From a virus, in IMG/VR virus record IMGVR_UViG_3300046744_000223, positions 62,001 to 126,000 of that record: a stretch of 64,000 bases of DNA. One strand, written 5' to 3'. Position 1 is the stretch's first letter. Each line of letters opens with the position of its first letter. Of this stretch, positions 1-7,312 are shown one piece after another. Position numbers and translations under genes: made by a program. The notes under the pieces were generated by a model. The model worked only from the letters and a program-made list of their open reading frames with translations, did no database searches and was not told where the DNA came from.

Positions 1-248
1 AAACTCATAGCACTTCGTATGGGGTGTGTTCTATTAATATTTTGCTTATACCTAACACACTCTGCTGCCCAAAACCATGCCATACTAACACTGTCTTGTG
101 GTGGTATCATAAACTCTAAACCAATAGAACCACCATTTCCATTTGATATCGTAAAACGACCATCAGTGGTCATTTCAGTTTTAGCGGATGGGTACTTCTT
201 TAAGACCTTACGTTTTAAAGATTTAAATTTCTTAACATCAATTACCAT
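1..248 (-). CDS. Unknown protein, 3' part cut by the window edge
   Basis: The reading frame opens at an ATG that overlaps the stop of the preceding gene (ends at 238) and stays open to base 1, giving at least 82 residues. It begins MVIDVKKFKSLKRKVL, so the N-terminus is basic and probably helical. A later stretch contains Trp-Phe-Trp and ends, as far as visible, in a basic segment. I recognise no family. The overlap with its neighbour suggests co-translation in a run of small genes. Its true length is unknown because the stop lies outside the window. Confidence 0.6.
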   Translation of the reverse strand, partial: MVIDVKKFKSLKRKVLKKYPSAKTEMTTDGRFTISNGNGGSIGLEFMIPPQDSVSMAWFWAAECVRYKQNINRTHPIRSAMS

Positions 249-450
249 TATTAAATATCTTTGTAAGTGTACGACTTATGTGATACGTTGTCAACTCTTT
301 GTTAACCGAACATGATTCAAGCGTCTTTCCATTTTCCAAATGTACTGAATAGACCCACCCCTTTTTAAGCTTTTTAGCAATCGTGACGGCACCAACTCGG
401 TTAGTGCCGTTCACGTTTACTACTACATTATCACCTACTGAGTATATCAT
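238..450 (-). CDS. Small unknown protein, possible SH3/KOW-like beta fold
   Basis: A 70-residue protein starting MIYSVGDNVVVNVNG. The pattern of a glycine turn, alternating hydrophobic residues, then GWVYSVHLENGK resembles small SH3-like or KOW-like barrels that bind nucleic acid or protein, but no catalytic residue is visible and the similarity is only by shape. The ATG overlaps the TGA of the next gene upstream (ends at 447), which indicates translational coupling. Function unknown. Confidence 0.65.
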   Translation of the reverse strand: MIYSVGDNVVVNVNGTNRVGAVTIAKKLKKGWVYSVHLENGKTLESCSVNKELTTYHISRTLTKIFNNGN

Positions 451-647
451 TGTATAACACTGATAATTTTAGTGTCAACGACAGCAGTTACCTCGAACTC
501 TAAATTACTTCCTTCGAATTCAGCAACAACCTTAGTTTCAGCATCCGTTACAGATATGGCTTGAACTAAATATTGTTCAGTTACTTTTTTAACTCTTCCT
601 TTGTCATCTTCATGATGAACCTTTACTTTTGCAATGTAATAACTCAT
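447..647 (-). CDS. DUF4494-like small protein
   Basis: A 66-residue protein. Its core, with KKVTEQYLVQAISVTDAE near residues 19-36, closely resembles the DUF4494 family of Bacteroidetes and their phages. That family begins with a short beta strand, then a KKVTE.YLVdA.S.TdAE signature and a second strand region. The function of the family is not known. It lies between two other small genes in a tightly packed run, with the stop overlapping the next start. The signature supports a Bacteroidetes host. The identification is from memory of the motif, so moderate confidence. Confidence 0.7.
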   Translation of the reverse strand: MSYYIAKVKVHHEDDKGRVKKVTEQYLVQAISVTDAETKVVAEFEGSNLEFEVTAVVDTKIISVIQ

Positions 648-660
648 AATTTACTTTTAT

Positions 661-1290
661 TTAATATTGATTATAATTATTGTTTAACATATCGTAGAGC
701 TGAACCTCGTCTACTAACTCATACTGACCATTAGGGCCAGGATCATTATAATGAGTGAAAATTGTATGATAGAATTCAACGAACTCTTCACCATCGTGTT
801 GTCTTCCAGCGGGGATAACAATGAACTCAAAGTTATCTCCATGGTCAACAAATTTTAATGCATCATCAGCACCAGTTACTCTAAATATTTCAGGTGAATA
901 TTTTAAATCCATAATATAGTCTGTTTGACTATCTTCTCTATAATCCATATGACTTGCCATAGATTGAATATAGTCATTGAGTTCTACACCATCGTCAGTT
1001 GCTTCGTAAGCCAACTTACCATCCGCACGTAATACCATCCGTACCAACCCCTTGTCTGATAATTCAGATAATGCGTTATCAGTCTCCCACATTTCATATG
1101 TCCTAAAAGTTTTCATAAGAACATCGGACAATAAGTCATCGTCATTGGAATTGGACAAGTCATCTCTTAAATACTCAAGGAACTTCTCAATGTGTTCAAT
1201 ATTCATTAAATGAAAAAAATCGTCTTTATATAGTTGCTTTCTAACTTCGGAAAACAAATCTTCGAAGTCACCTTTATTGTCCCAATTCAT
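661..1290 (-). CDS. Unknown acidic protein
   Basis: A 209-residue, strongly acidic protein (many Asp and Glu, including an NSNDDDLLSD stretch near residue 48) that ends in an asparagine- and tyrosine-rich tail. Secondary structure looks mostly helical in the first half and mixed in the second. No signal peptide, membrane segment or known catalytic motif is visible. Its start overlaps the stop of the gene ending at 1274 by 17 nt, placing it in the same operon. I do not recognise the family. High acidity is typical of many cytoplasmic phage proteins, including DNA mimics, but there is no specific evidence for that here. Confidence 0.7.
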   Translation of the reverse strand: MNWDNKGDFEDLFSEVRKQLYKDDFFHLMNIEHIEKFLEYLRDDLSNSNDDDLLSDVLMKTFRTYEMWETDNALSELSDKGLVRMVLRADGKLAYEATDDGVELNDYIQSMASHMDYREDSQTDYIMDLKYSPEIFRVTGADDALKFVDHGDNFEFIVIPAGRQHDGEEFVEFYHTIFTHYNDPGPNGQYELVDEVQLYDMLNNNYNQY

Positions 1291-1447
1291 ACTCTCTTAT
1301 TATAGTTTGTAAATAAGCCATAGCTTCAGAATTACCCATTAACATATCTGCGTTTTTATATCTAAGTACAACCTCTTCAGTTCCATAGTCATAAACCATA
1401 CTCTGAAGTTTCTCCTTACTTGGTAATGTTTTTTTATTAAATCCCAT
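1274..1447 (-). CDS. Small unknown protein
   Basis: The open frame extends to 1456, but I choose the internal ATG at 1447 (MGFNKKTLPSKEK) because the upstream gene stops at 1449 and its end would otherwise be overlapped. The 57-residue product is basic at the N-terminus and helical after that. No recognised domain. It is one of a series of closely spaced genes transcribed together from a promoter at 1781-1812. Confidence 0.6.
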   Translation of the reverse strand: MGFNKKTLPSKEKLQSMVYDYGTEEVVLRYKNADMLMGNSEAMAYLQTIIREYELGQ

Positions 1448-1448
1448 A

Positions 1449-1775
1449 CTAATCAAACCACTCTGACCTATTAGTCTTTACGTTATCAACGTTGTTATAC
1501 TTAGGGTCACCACCCAATTTAGAAGCGGCCTCAGCAATCTTTTCGTTAACTTCATTGTCACCTAACTGACCAATTTCTTTTGCTCTCTTCAACTCCTTAG
1601 TTGTCAACTTATCACCTTTACTTAATGCTGCATACATCTTAGTATGATACTGACCCAATGGCCGTGTCTTTGTTTTAAGATACTCTGCTTTGGTATCTAA
1701 ATACTCGAAGAATGCATCTTCACTCAATTGAGTTATCTCTTCTTCGGTTAATTCATTATTAGGGTCGTAAATCAT
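1449..1775 (-). CDS. Unknown helical protein, near-leaderless mRNA
   Basis: A 108-residue hydrophilic protein starting MIYDPNNELTEEEITQ, mostly charged and helical, with a conserved-looking GQYHTKMYAALSKGDKLT segment. No family recognised. The sequence shows a Bacteroidetes-type promoter directly upstream: TTTGG inside the last codons of the preceding gene, a 20-nt spacer, then TATATTTG only five bases before the ATG. The transcript should therefore begin at or very near the start codon. It heads the small operon running down to the left edge. Confidence 0.65.
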   Translation of the reverse strand: MIYDPNNELTEEEITQLSEDAFFEYLDTKAEYLKTKTRPLGQYHTKMYAALSKGDKLTTKELKRAKEIGQLGDNEVNEKIAEAASKLGGDPKYNNVDNVKTNRSEWFD

Positions 1776-1780
1776 ATATA

Positions 1781-1812
1781 CAAATATACAAAAAAAATAT
1801 TAAACATCCAAA
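1781..1812 (-). promoter_or_regulatory. Promoter for the gene starting at 1775
   Basis: The -33 box TTTGG and -7 box TATATTTG are separated by 20 nt, matching the Bacteroidetes housekeeping promoter (TTG, about 19-20 nt, TAnnTTTG). The -33 box lies within the 3' end of the upstream gene. There is no TTAACA direct repeat here. Confidence 0.7.
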
Positions 1813-2213
1813 CCATTTCGTCTCATTTGTTCGTGACAATAGTAATTATACAACTCCTCAAGGTCCATTGCTTTTTTACTCATCATCTCATCCCACAAAC
1901 AAAATCCAAACTTCTCTCTTAATTCAATCTTCAAATCACGTAATAACTTTTGTTCATCCTTAAACGCTTCTTCGTCAAGCTTCAAAGCCTTTACGTTTTT
2001 CATCTTAGCAGCAGTTCTAGCCATAGCGTAGTCGCCGGTCTCATCCATTGTCTTTTGGAAGATGGAAGAGTACTCTTTACGAGCACTCTCCGCTTCCGTG
2101 TAATAGTGAGAATAATTGAAGTCCCCATTCTTAATCTTGTCAAACAAGTGAGCGTTAATGGGTAAACGCTTTTTCTTTCCTTTAGTATACCATCTGAACG
2201 GATTATATCCCAT
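1800..2213 (-). CDS. Unknown basic-to-helical protein
   Basis: A 137-residue protein with a basic N-terminus (GYNPFRWYTKGKKKRLP) followed by long amphipathic helices rich in Glu and Lys. A possible coiled coil covers roughly residues 35-110. It ends with YYCHEQMRRNGLDV. I recognise no domain. The ATG follows within two bases of the stop of the AAA ATPase gene (2216-3481), so it is probably expressed together with the ATPase and its VWA partner. An accessory role with that pair is only inferred from position. The promoter of the next gene is embedded in its last codons. Confidence 0.65.
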   Translation of the reverse strand: MGYNPFRWYTKGKKKRLPINAHLFDKIKNGDFNYSHYYTEAESARKEYSSIFQKTMDETGDYAMARTAAKMKNVKALKLDEEAFKDEQKLLRDLKIELREKFGFCLWDEMMSKKAMDLEELYNYYCHEQMRRNGLDV

Positions 2214-2215
2214 GA

Positions 2216-3481
2216 TTAAAACGGATTAGAAATATCTTCGGTTTCAACATTGAACAAGTTATCATCTTGAGGAATTTCACCTAAGAACTTCTGAACATAT
2301 TGTTTCATATAAACTCTTTCAGATTCAGCCCCACCACTTTGGTCGAACATTGGATAAACAGCCAACTCTGCAGCCTCACTTAGTGAGAACCCATCGTAGA
2401 GTAGAGACCCAATCTCAACTGCGGTCCGTGTAGATAGTGCGTTAGATAACTTTGGAGACTCAGACATCAACTCGTTACGAGTCATGGAAGTCACCTCAGC
2501 AACATTATTTAGAATCTCAATATCAACCGATGGGTACATCATTTGAAGTAGTTGAGTTTCCTCATCACGAGTCAAAGTATCCATTTCAATTGGAATGAAT
2601 CGGTCAAGAATTGCCCGGTCAAGAGAACGTGTAGCGGTGTACTCATTACCAATGTTAGCAGAGGCGATGAACGAAACACCATCGGCGACCTTAACAACAG
2701 GAGCGTCAGCAGCCTCATCGAGACGTAAGTAACGTTGACCTTGGTCAAGGACGGTCATTAGAATGTTGTGAGCCTCAGGATGGGCCCGAGTCAACTCATC
2801 AAGAACAACCACGGTATTTGGAGTGGATATCGCCTTGACAAATGGTGATGGGTTAAACACCGTACCTTTCTTGGTTTCAAACTGAGTGTTCCCAATCAAT
2901 GTGGTTCGTGGGTCTTGGGTAGCTCCCAAGTTAATTACAAAGGTGTTGTAACCTTCAATTGAATTGGCAGCAGCCTTAGCAGCCATAGTCTTACCACAAC
3001 CGGCTGGACCAGTCATCATAATATTCTTACCACGAATGATGTTACGAATAAGAAGTTTCCACTTCAAAGGATTCATGAACAACATCTGAGGTTTAAGACC
3101 TTCAGACTCCTCGTGAATAAACTTGAGGACATCATCTGACATCTCAACTGAAATTGGTGTTGATTGTGATTTTGGTTTATACTCCAATGATAACAACCCA
3201 CCATTTGGATTGTTGAAGTTACCAACAGGCTCAAGGTTATCTTCAACCTTTGATGATGGAACACGTGTATGTCCTAACTCACCATCGGACAATCGACCAA
3301 CGACACGAACCTTCCATCCCCACTTAGCAGGATTGTTGGCGGCCGCTCTGGCACGTTTGTAAAGAGAAGAACCCTTCTCGTTTAATTCCTCAATAAGGAA
3401 GTTAACTCCATTGGAGTCTTGAAACATTAGTTGATTGTCTACTTCTACAATCTTACCGAAAACTGATTTTTGTGACTTCAT
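2216..3481 (-). CDS. MoxR/CobS-like AAA+ ATPase
   Basis: A 421-residue AAA+ ATPase. Walker A GPAGCGKT is at residues 158-165, Walker B VVVLDE at 224-229, and a sensor/arginine region FIASAN...LDRAILDRF follows near 280-300. This layout matches the MoxR/CobS group, which remodels protein complexes together with a VWA-domain partner. The N-terminal 120 residues are family-specific and probably bind the partner. The frame is open up to 3532, but those codons lie over a clear promoter, so I start at MKSQKSVFGK (3481). The VWA/metallopeptidase gene at 3867-5972 is one small gene away, as in CobS/CobT pairs of other large myoviruses. The substrate is unknown. Confidence 0.9.
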   Translation of the reverse strand: MKSQKSVFGKIVEVDNQLMFQDSNGVNFLIEELNEKGSSLYKRARAAANNPAKWGWKVRVVGRLSDGELGHTRVPSSKVEDNLEPVGNFNNPNGGLLSLEYKPKSQSTPISVEMSDDVLKFIHEESEGLKPQMLFMNPLKWKLLIRNIIRGKNIMMTGPAGCGKTMAAKAAANSIEGYNTFVINLGATQDPRTTLIGNTQFETKKGTVFNPSPFVKAISTPNTVVVLDELTRAHPEAHNILMTVLDQGQRYLRLDEAADAPVVKVADGVSFIASANIGNEYTATRSLDRAILDRFIPIEMDTLTRDEETQLLQMMYPSVDIEILNNVAEVTSMTRNELMSESPKLSNALSTRTAVEIGSLLYDGFSLSEAAELAVYPMFDQSGGAESERVYMKQYVQKFLGEIPQDDNLFNVETEDISNPF

Positions 3482-3509
3482 ATTTTTATATTTCTCAATT
3501 ATTACTCTG

Positions 3510-3565
3510 TAAATATAGTGATTTAGGTTCACAACTCCAAACTTTTAATGTTAAGTTTATGTTAA
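3510..3565 (-). promoter_or_regulatory. Promoter with TTAACA direct repeat, before the AAA ATPase
   Basis: TTTGG, 20-nt spacer, TATATTTA. Upstream there are two TTAACA motifs 11 nt apart (3549-3554 and 3560-3565); the second overlaps the stop codon of the upstream gene. Same architecture as the promoters at 3800, 5996, 15166, 18030, 30858, 31584, 32210 and 32521. Confidence 0.85.
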
Positions 3566-3780
3566 CTTTTCATATGATAAAACCGATTGTAATAACCAAC
3601 CTCACCTACATTAACATCATTCAATGGGGTGTACCCATTATACTGATTGGTATCATACAACATTCGTTCAATCATTGTACACATACCTGCTTTGAACTTA
3701 TCATCGCAATACTCATCGGTACGTTGGAGTTGGTTGTTAACGTAATCTAAAACTTTTTTTACTTCAATTGTCTTTCTCAT
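3562..3780 (-). CDS. Small unknown protein
   Basis: A 72-residue protein starting MRKTIEVKKVLDYVNN and ending in a HMKS tail. It looks like a compact helical domain with two internal Cys (YCDDKFKAGMCTM). No family recognised. The frame is open to 3813, but that segment forms the -7 box and leader of a repeated promoter module, and the leader GAGAGATATG fixes the start at 3780. It has its own promoter and sits between the AAA ATPase and its VWA partner, so a role with that complex is possible but unproven. Confidence 0.65.
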   Translation of the reverse strand: MRKTIEVKKVLDYVNNQLQRTDEYCDDKFKAGMCTMIERMLYDTNQYNGYTPLNDVNVGEVGYYNRFYHMKS

Positions 3781-3799
3781 ATCTCTCAATCTTACAGTA

Positions 3800-3855
3800 C
3801 TAAAGTACGACATTTATTTTATAAATCCAAACTTTTAATGTTAAGTTTATGTTAA
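3800..3855 (-). promoter_or_regulatory. Promoter with TTAACA direct repeat, before the gene at 3780
   Basis: TTTGG, 20-nt spacer, TACTTTAG, then a leader ending GAGAGATATG. Two TTAACA motifs lie 11 nt apart (3839-3844, 3850-3855). The motif continues into a TTATCAACA sequence close to the stop codon of the next gene. Confidence 0.85.
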
Positions 3856-3866
3856 AGTTATCAACA

Positions 3867-5972
3867 TTAAATAGCAACTTCAAACTTCTTATTTAAGGTC
3901 TTAGCCAGTTGGGTCATATTATTGGTGTCAATAAATTCAGCATCGTTTCCATACATTTGTTTAAACCCATCAGTACCATGCCCCTCCCATTCGGATATGA
4001 AATATGACAACACCTTAACTCCAGCCTTTCTCATTTTAGACACTTGCTCTGCCGTATGTTTTCTGGCGGCTTGACCCCCATAAGAAATCTCTTGGTTATC
4101 AAAACCAGGGAAACCATCTGAGAAGTTTATTAGGTATGTGTCCACACCTGATTTGGTTTTAGTAATCTCATTCATCACAGCCTCATAACACAACCCCTCA
4201 GGAGTAGTACCATCGGATTGAATGTGTTTAAATAATTGTTGAATCTTTGAGAACTTATCTTTACGACTATCATATGCAATCAACATTAGTGGTTGACACT
4301 TACTCCAATTGCCTGGTGAGTAGTAGATACCTCGGTACGAAATAACAACATCAATGTTGTCAGTCATCGAAGCCGCCTTAGCAATAGCCACAGCAGCGGT
4401 TTGTGTACTATTCCATTTTGACCCATTCATTGATGAACTCGCGTCAATTGAAATATGTAATACAATCGGTGTAGTGTTACTTATTAAAGTTTGTTCAAAG
4501 ATATCGAAGTTACCAAACCCAATCTCATGAATCATACGACTACTCAACTTACCACTCTTCATTCGTGGGGTAGTGAGGACACGTTCCTCATTACGAGTCT
4601 TGAGTTTCTTACCAAGAATAGTACCCAACTGAATACCCTTCTTGATATACTTATCACTACTGCTGGTTCTGTATTCCGAATTAGTCAACATACCCACCAT
4701 ATCCGAATCAATTAACCCACGGGTTAAATTGTTAATAATGTAGGTTTGAACTCCATTGGAACCAACCGACCAATTACTTTTGGCGAATCCCTTACCAGTA
4801 ACCTCAGACTTGATATCAGCCTTATCTAATTGGTCAATCTTATTCTTGTCAGACTTGGAAATCTTCTTCTTCTTAACATCACCTTCTTGAAACTCTTTTT
4901 GTTTTTCAATAGCGTTATCCAACATTTTCTTTTGGCGGTCTGAGAGTGGTTCATATTGACCACCAGCTCCATTAGGATTACCTTCACCACTTGGAGACCC
5001 ACCTTGTGTAGACTCATCATCTGAATCTGAACCATCATCGGAGTCACTTGGTGATGTTTCACCATTTCCATTAGAACTCATACCATCATCAGAAGTGGGG
5101 TTATTCTCAGTGTCACCACTCATAGGTGACTCACCATTTTCACTATCACCACCTTGTGGTTCACCATCACCATTAGACGATGAGCCAGTATCACTACCGG
5201 CAACCTCAAGTTGTTTTTCAACAATCATAAGAATCTCACCAGCCACATCCATAGCTTCCCACGATGATTTTAGTCGTGATATGTTACGTAGATTAAGTAC
5301 ATTCCAAATCTCACGAAGACCTTTAAGAGCATCGAGGTCACGATTCTCGTTAGTCAAGTTGATGATACGGAACATATAAGAATCCCAATCCTCAGTACGA
5401 TACTCAGAAGACTCAAGACCTTTGTCAATTACCTTAGAGTGAAAGTACTTATCGTACATAGACTCGTAGTAACCACGATAGCCAGGCGCCGTAGTGTAAA
5501 CGTGATTATCAATACGTCTATCTTCAACGTAGTTAAGAAGTGATTTTAGATTGTTACTAACTATGTGACTAAGTTCATCAGTCTCACATTGGTAACGATT
5601 AGCCATCCACTCTTTATCAATAGTAGTGGGTAGGTAACCACGATTCATTTCCGTAAGTGTTGTAAAGTCAGTCAGTGCGATGTGAGAACCCTCGTGGAGA
5701 GCCAGACCAACAACAGGGTCGAACTCTTTATCATCTAACTTAGCCGATATAACAACCTCAGTACCATCAGTATAGGATTGGTCTCCACGACCATCAAAGG
5801 TCACAGGAATTGACTTGCCAGTTACGATGGAAACGAAGTTAGCGATACTACGTTTGTAAGACATTAACTTCATTAAGTCATTTGACTTCTTTTCTACTGA
5901 AGAAATCTCAGTATCATCGAAGATTGACTCATCAAGCCAGAACGATGAATAGGATAGATTATTTTTTGACAT
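3867..5972 (-). CDS. CobT-like protein: HExxH metallopeptidase-like region plus VWA domain
   Basis: A 701-residue protein with three parts. The N-terminal region carries HEGSH at residues 93-97, the zinc-binding HExxH pattern of metallopeptidases. The middle, about residues 270-350, is a low-complexity Ser/Gly/Asp/Asn linker with almost no hydrophobic residues. The C-terminal about 200 residues form a von Willebrand A domain with a MIDAS motif DASSS starting at residue 510 and conserved SDG near 618. VWA proteins of this kind work with a MoxR/CobS AAA ATPase, here encoded at 2216-3481. The start at 5972 follows the conserved leader; three extra codons are possible upstream. Whether the peptidase is active is unknown. 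Confidence 0.85.
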   Translation of the reverse strand: MSKNNLSYSSFWLDESIFDDTEISSVEKKSNDLMKLMSYKRSIANFVSIVTGKSIPVTFDGRGDQSYTDGTEVVISAKLDDKEFDPVVGLALHEGSHIALTDFTTLTEMNRGYLPTTIDKEWMANRYQCETDELSHIVSNNLKSLLNYVEDRRIDNHVYTTAPGYRGYYESMYDKYFHSKVIDKGLESSEYRTEDWDSYMFRIINLTNENRDLDALKGLREIWNVLNLRNISRLKSSWEAMDVAGEILMIVEKQLEVAGSDTGSSSNGDGEPQGGDSENGESPMSGDTENNPTSDDGMSSNGNGETSPSDSDDGSDSDDESTQGGSPSGEGNPNGAGGQYEPLSDRQKKMLDNAIEKQKEFQEGDVKKKKISKSDKNKIDQLDKADIKSEVTGKGFAKSNWSVGSNGVQTYIINNLTRGLIDSDMVGMLTNSEYRTSSSDKYIKKGIQLGTILGKKLKTRNEERVLTTPRMKSGKLSSRMIHEIGFGNFDIFEQTLISNTTPIVLHISIDASSSMNGSKWNSTQTAAVAIAKAASMTDNIDVVISYRGIYYSPGNWSKCQPLMLIAYDSRKDKFSKIQQLFKHIQSDGTTPEGLCYEAVMNEITKTKSGVDTYLINFSDGFPGFDNQEISYGGQAARKHTAEQVSKMRKAGVKVLSYFISEWEGHGTDGFKQMYGNDAEFIDTNNMTQLAKTLNKKFEVAI

Positions 5973-5995
5973 ACTTCTCATTTCTTATTACTATA

Positions 5996-6051
5996 CTAAA
6001 GTAGTGAATATATTCGATATAAACAAGTTCCTAATGTTAAGAAATTGTTAA
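5996..6051 (-). promoter_or_regulatory. Promoter with TTAACA direct repeat, before the VWA gene
   Basis: TTG, 20-nt spacer, TACTTTAG, with TTAACA at 6035-6040 and 6046-6051 (11-nt period). The leader contains GTAATAAG and GAGAAGTATG, variants of the leader shared with other promoters of this class. Confidence 0.85.
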
Positions 6052-6068
6052 AGTTTTCTGAAACCATT

Positions 6069-6254
6069 TTACTTGCGAGAGTAAGGACCATTGTATTCAT
6101 ACATTAGACCCATTGTAGGGTGGTTAATTGTATTACCTTTGACGATAGACTCTGAGAGTTTAGCTCCCAATCTCGACATTTTCAAACCGGTGATATATAA
6201 CTTACCACCTAACATTTTTGAATTCTCTTGACTTACGTTGATTGATTTTTTCAT
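6069..6254 (-). CDS. Small unknown protein
   Basis: A 61-residue, moderately basic protein starting MKKSINVSQENSKMLGG and rich in Gly and Ser. No motif or membrane segment recognised. It has its own strong promoter of the class lacking TTAACA repeats and a long A-rich leader (about 35 nt), unlike its neighbours. Such isolated, strongly promoted small genes are often expressed early in infection, which is inference only. Confidence 0.6.
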   Translation of the reverse strand: MKKSINVSQENSKMLGGKLYITGLKMSRLGAKLSESIVKGNTINHPTMGLMYEYNGPYSRK

Positions 6255-6289
6255 TTTTTATTCTTTATTAATTATCTCTCTTTACTATG

Positions 6290-6320
6290 TAAAGATACGA
6301 ATAAAAATCCGAAATGCCAA
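6290..6320 (-). promoter_or_regulatory. Promoter without TTAACA repeats, before the gene at 6254
   Basis: TTG, 20-nt spacer, TATCTTTAC, followed by ATAGTAAAGAGAGATA. No TTAACA pair upstream. Closely similar to the promoter at 17321-17352. Confidence 0.8.
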
Positions 6321-6367
6321 GAAGTATTTGAATTAATCTTAAATTTAGAACGAATCTAAATAAGAAA

Positions 6368-6391
6368 GTTAGTGACTTAGAAATCACTAAC
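6368..6391 (-). terminator. Hairpin terminator after the gene at 6405-6539
   Basis: A perfect 8-bp inverted repeat (GTTAGTGA / TCACTAAC) with an 8-nt loop. On the minus strand it is followed by TTTCTTATTT, the layout of a rho-independent terminator. It sits just after the small gene ending at 6405 and just before the promoter at 6290-6320. Confidence 0.65.
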
Positions 6392-6404
6392 GATGTAACG
6401 CAAA

Positions 6405-6539
6405 CTATAAGTTTTTCTTATGTTTAGCCTTACGCGTATATTGTTTTTTACTTTTATGTACATTACCACGCATAGCCTGCCATATCTCTTGAATGGTAAA
6501 CTCTTTTTTTTGTAATGTGTCTTTTGTTTTTTTCATCAT
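6405..6539 (-). CDS. Very small basic protein
   Basis: A 44-residue frame (MMKKTKDTLQKKEFTIQEIWQ...) with a helical, tryptophan-containing middle and a highly basic tail (about 13 Lys/Arg in the last 21 residues), as seen in small nucleic-acid-binding phage proteins. It lies between a terminator and the thioesterase gene. No family recognised; the clean frame, start and following terminator support it being real. Confidence 0.55.
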   Translation of the reverse strand: MMKKTKDTLQKKEFTIQEIWQAMRGNVHKSKKQYTRKAKHKKNL

Positions 6540-6553
6540 GTATAAATACTAAG

Positions 6554-6574
6554 TTATCCACAAAGTTATCAACA
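6554..6574 (+). other. Tandem DnaA-box-like sequences
   Basis: TTATCCACA (6554-6562) followed by TTATCAACA (6566-6574), a 12-nt period, in the short gap between two genes. TTATCCACA is the consensus bacterial DnaA box. The same 9-mer occurs twice in the large non-coding region near 18.5 kb. Function here is not established. Confidence 0.4.
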
Positions 6575-6575
6575 T

Positions 6576-6962
6576 CTATTTTTTAAATTTACCACGAACT
6601 CTATCCGATATAGGTATTGAATCACCATTTTCATCTACCCTTACGAATTTTATGTTTGTAGATAGTATAACTGATTGATTACCTGAGTATACGTTATGTG
6701 CTCTTGCTTCCATATACAATGTAACCGAAGTGGTCCCTATCTCAGCAACACTACCATATATCTTAATTAACTGACCCTCACGTGCTGGTCGTTTAAATAA
6801 ACACTCGTCTATCTTAATAGTAACGACTCGTGGAGTGTCACATACTTGAGATGCAAACGCAGCCCCAGCTGCATCTAACCAAGCAAGTAACTTACCACCA
6901 AATAGATTAGCATGAAATCCTAAATCAGATTTCTTAACTGGATGTGTTGATATTAATTCCAT
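6576..6962 (-). CDS. Hotdog-fold acyl-CoA thioesterase (YciA/BACH type)
   Basis: A 128-residue protein, the usual length for a single hotdog domain. The signature HANLFGGKLLAWLDAAGAAFA at about residues 17-37 matches acyl-CoA thioesterases of the YciA/BACH group, where the Asp of the WLD segment is the catalytic carboxylate. The enzyme would hydrolyse acyl-CoA to fatty acid and CoA in the cytoplasm. It overlaps the nucleotidyltransferase gene by one base and begins a small cluster of metabolic genes with that gene and the APS-kinase-like gene. A role in altering host lipids during infection is a reasonable guess. Confidence 0.85.
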   Translation of the reverse strand: MELISTHPVKKSDLGFHANLFGGKLLAWLDAAGAAFASQVCDTPRVVTIKIDECLFKRPAREGQLIKIYGSVAEIGTTSVTLYMEARAHNVYSGNQSVILSTNIKFVRVDENGDSIPISDRVRGKFKK

Positions 6963-7312
6963 TATAACTTACCATCTTTTTTCATTTGTTCTCGAATCTT
7001 AGTAGCTGATATGTCGGATACCTCTTGTGGTGGCACGTGTTCATTTATGTCATAACCCACACCTCTACCATAGTTAACCGATTGTATGTCAGGAATAATA
7101 ACAGTTTTAATTCTACCTTGAGTTATCAAGTCGTAGTGAATGTGACCCAATCTCATTTGTATACGTTTAGCGGTCCATGGGTTATTCTCATCAACCTCCA
7201 CATCTCGTATAGCAAGACAAACGTTATTACCTTTATTTAACTCTTGGTCAATTAACCATTGATGACCTTCGTGCCATGGTTGCCACCTACCTATGAATAG
7301 TGAATACTTCAT
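6962..7312 (-). CDS. Small nucleotidyltransferase (cytidylyltransferase/NMNAT superfamily)
   Basis: A 116-residue protein. FIGRWQPWHEGHQ at residues 6-18 is the HxGH-type nucleotide-binding motif of the cytidylyltransferase superfamily, and ISATKIRE near residue 101 is the second signature (ISxTxxR). Both resemble NMN adenylyltransferases, but at 116 residues it is shorter than most. It overlaps the downstream thioesterase gene by 1 nt and the upstream APS-kinase-like gene by 26 nt. The substrate cannot be told from sequence: NMN, a choline- or glycerol-phosphate, or a partner reaction for the kinase are all possible. Confidence 0.75.
   Translation of the reverse strand: MKYSLFIGRWQPWHEGHQWLIDQELNKGNNVCLAIRDVEVDENNPWTAKRIQMRLGHIHYDLITQGRIKTVIIPDIQSVNYGRGVGYDINEHVPPQEVSDISATKIREQMKKDGKL

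Noticed and set aside
19-315. A plus-strand reading frame of 98 codons, and dozens of similar ones throughout the window (for example 3123-3362, 5095-5379, 13539-14024, 36130-36513).
   Set aside because: They lie opposite well-supported minus-strand genes, have no promoter of the host type and no recognisable domain. They are shadow frames of AT-rich coding sequence.
3482-3532. A longer N-terminus for the AAA ATPase.
   Set aside because: This part contains the -7 box and leader of a promoter, so the longer protein would not be made from that transcript.
6962-7312. ATP sulfurylase as the function of the small nucleotidyltransferase, to complete the PAPS pathway.
   Set aside because: The HxGH and ISxTxxR motifs match the NMN adenylyltransferase/cytidylyltransferase type and not the ATP-sulfurylase pattern QxRNPxHxxH. 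Size is also too small.
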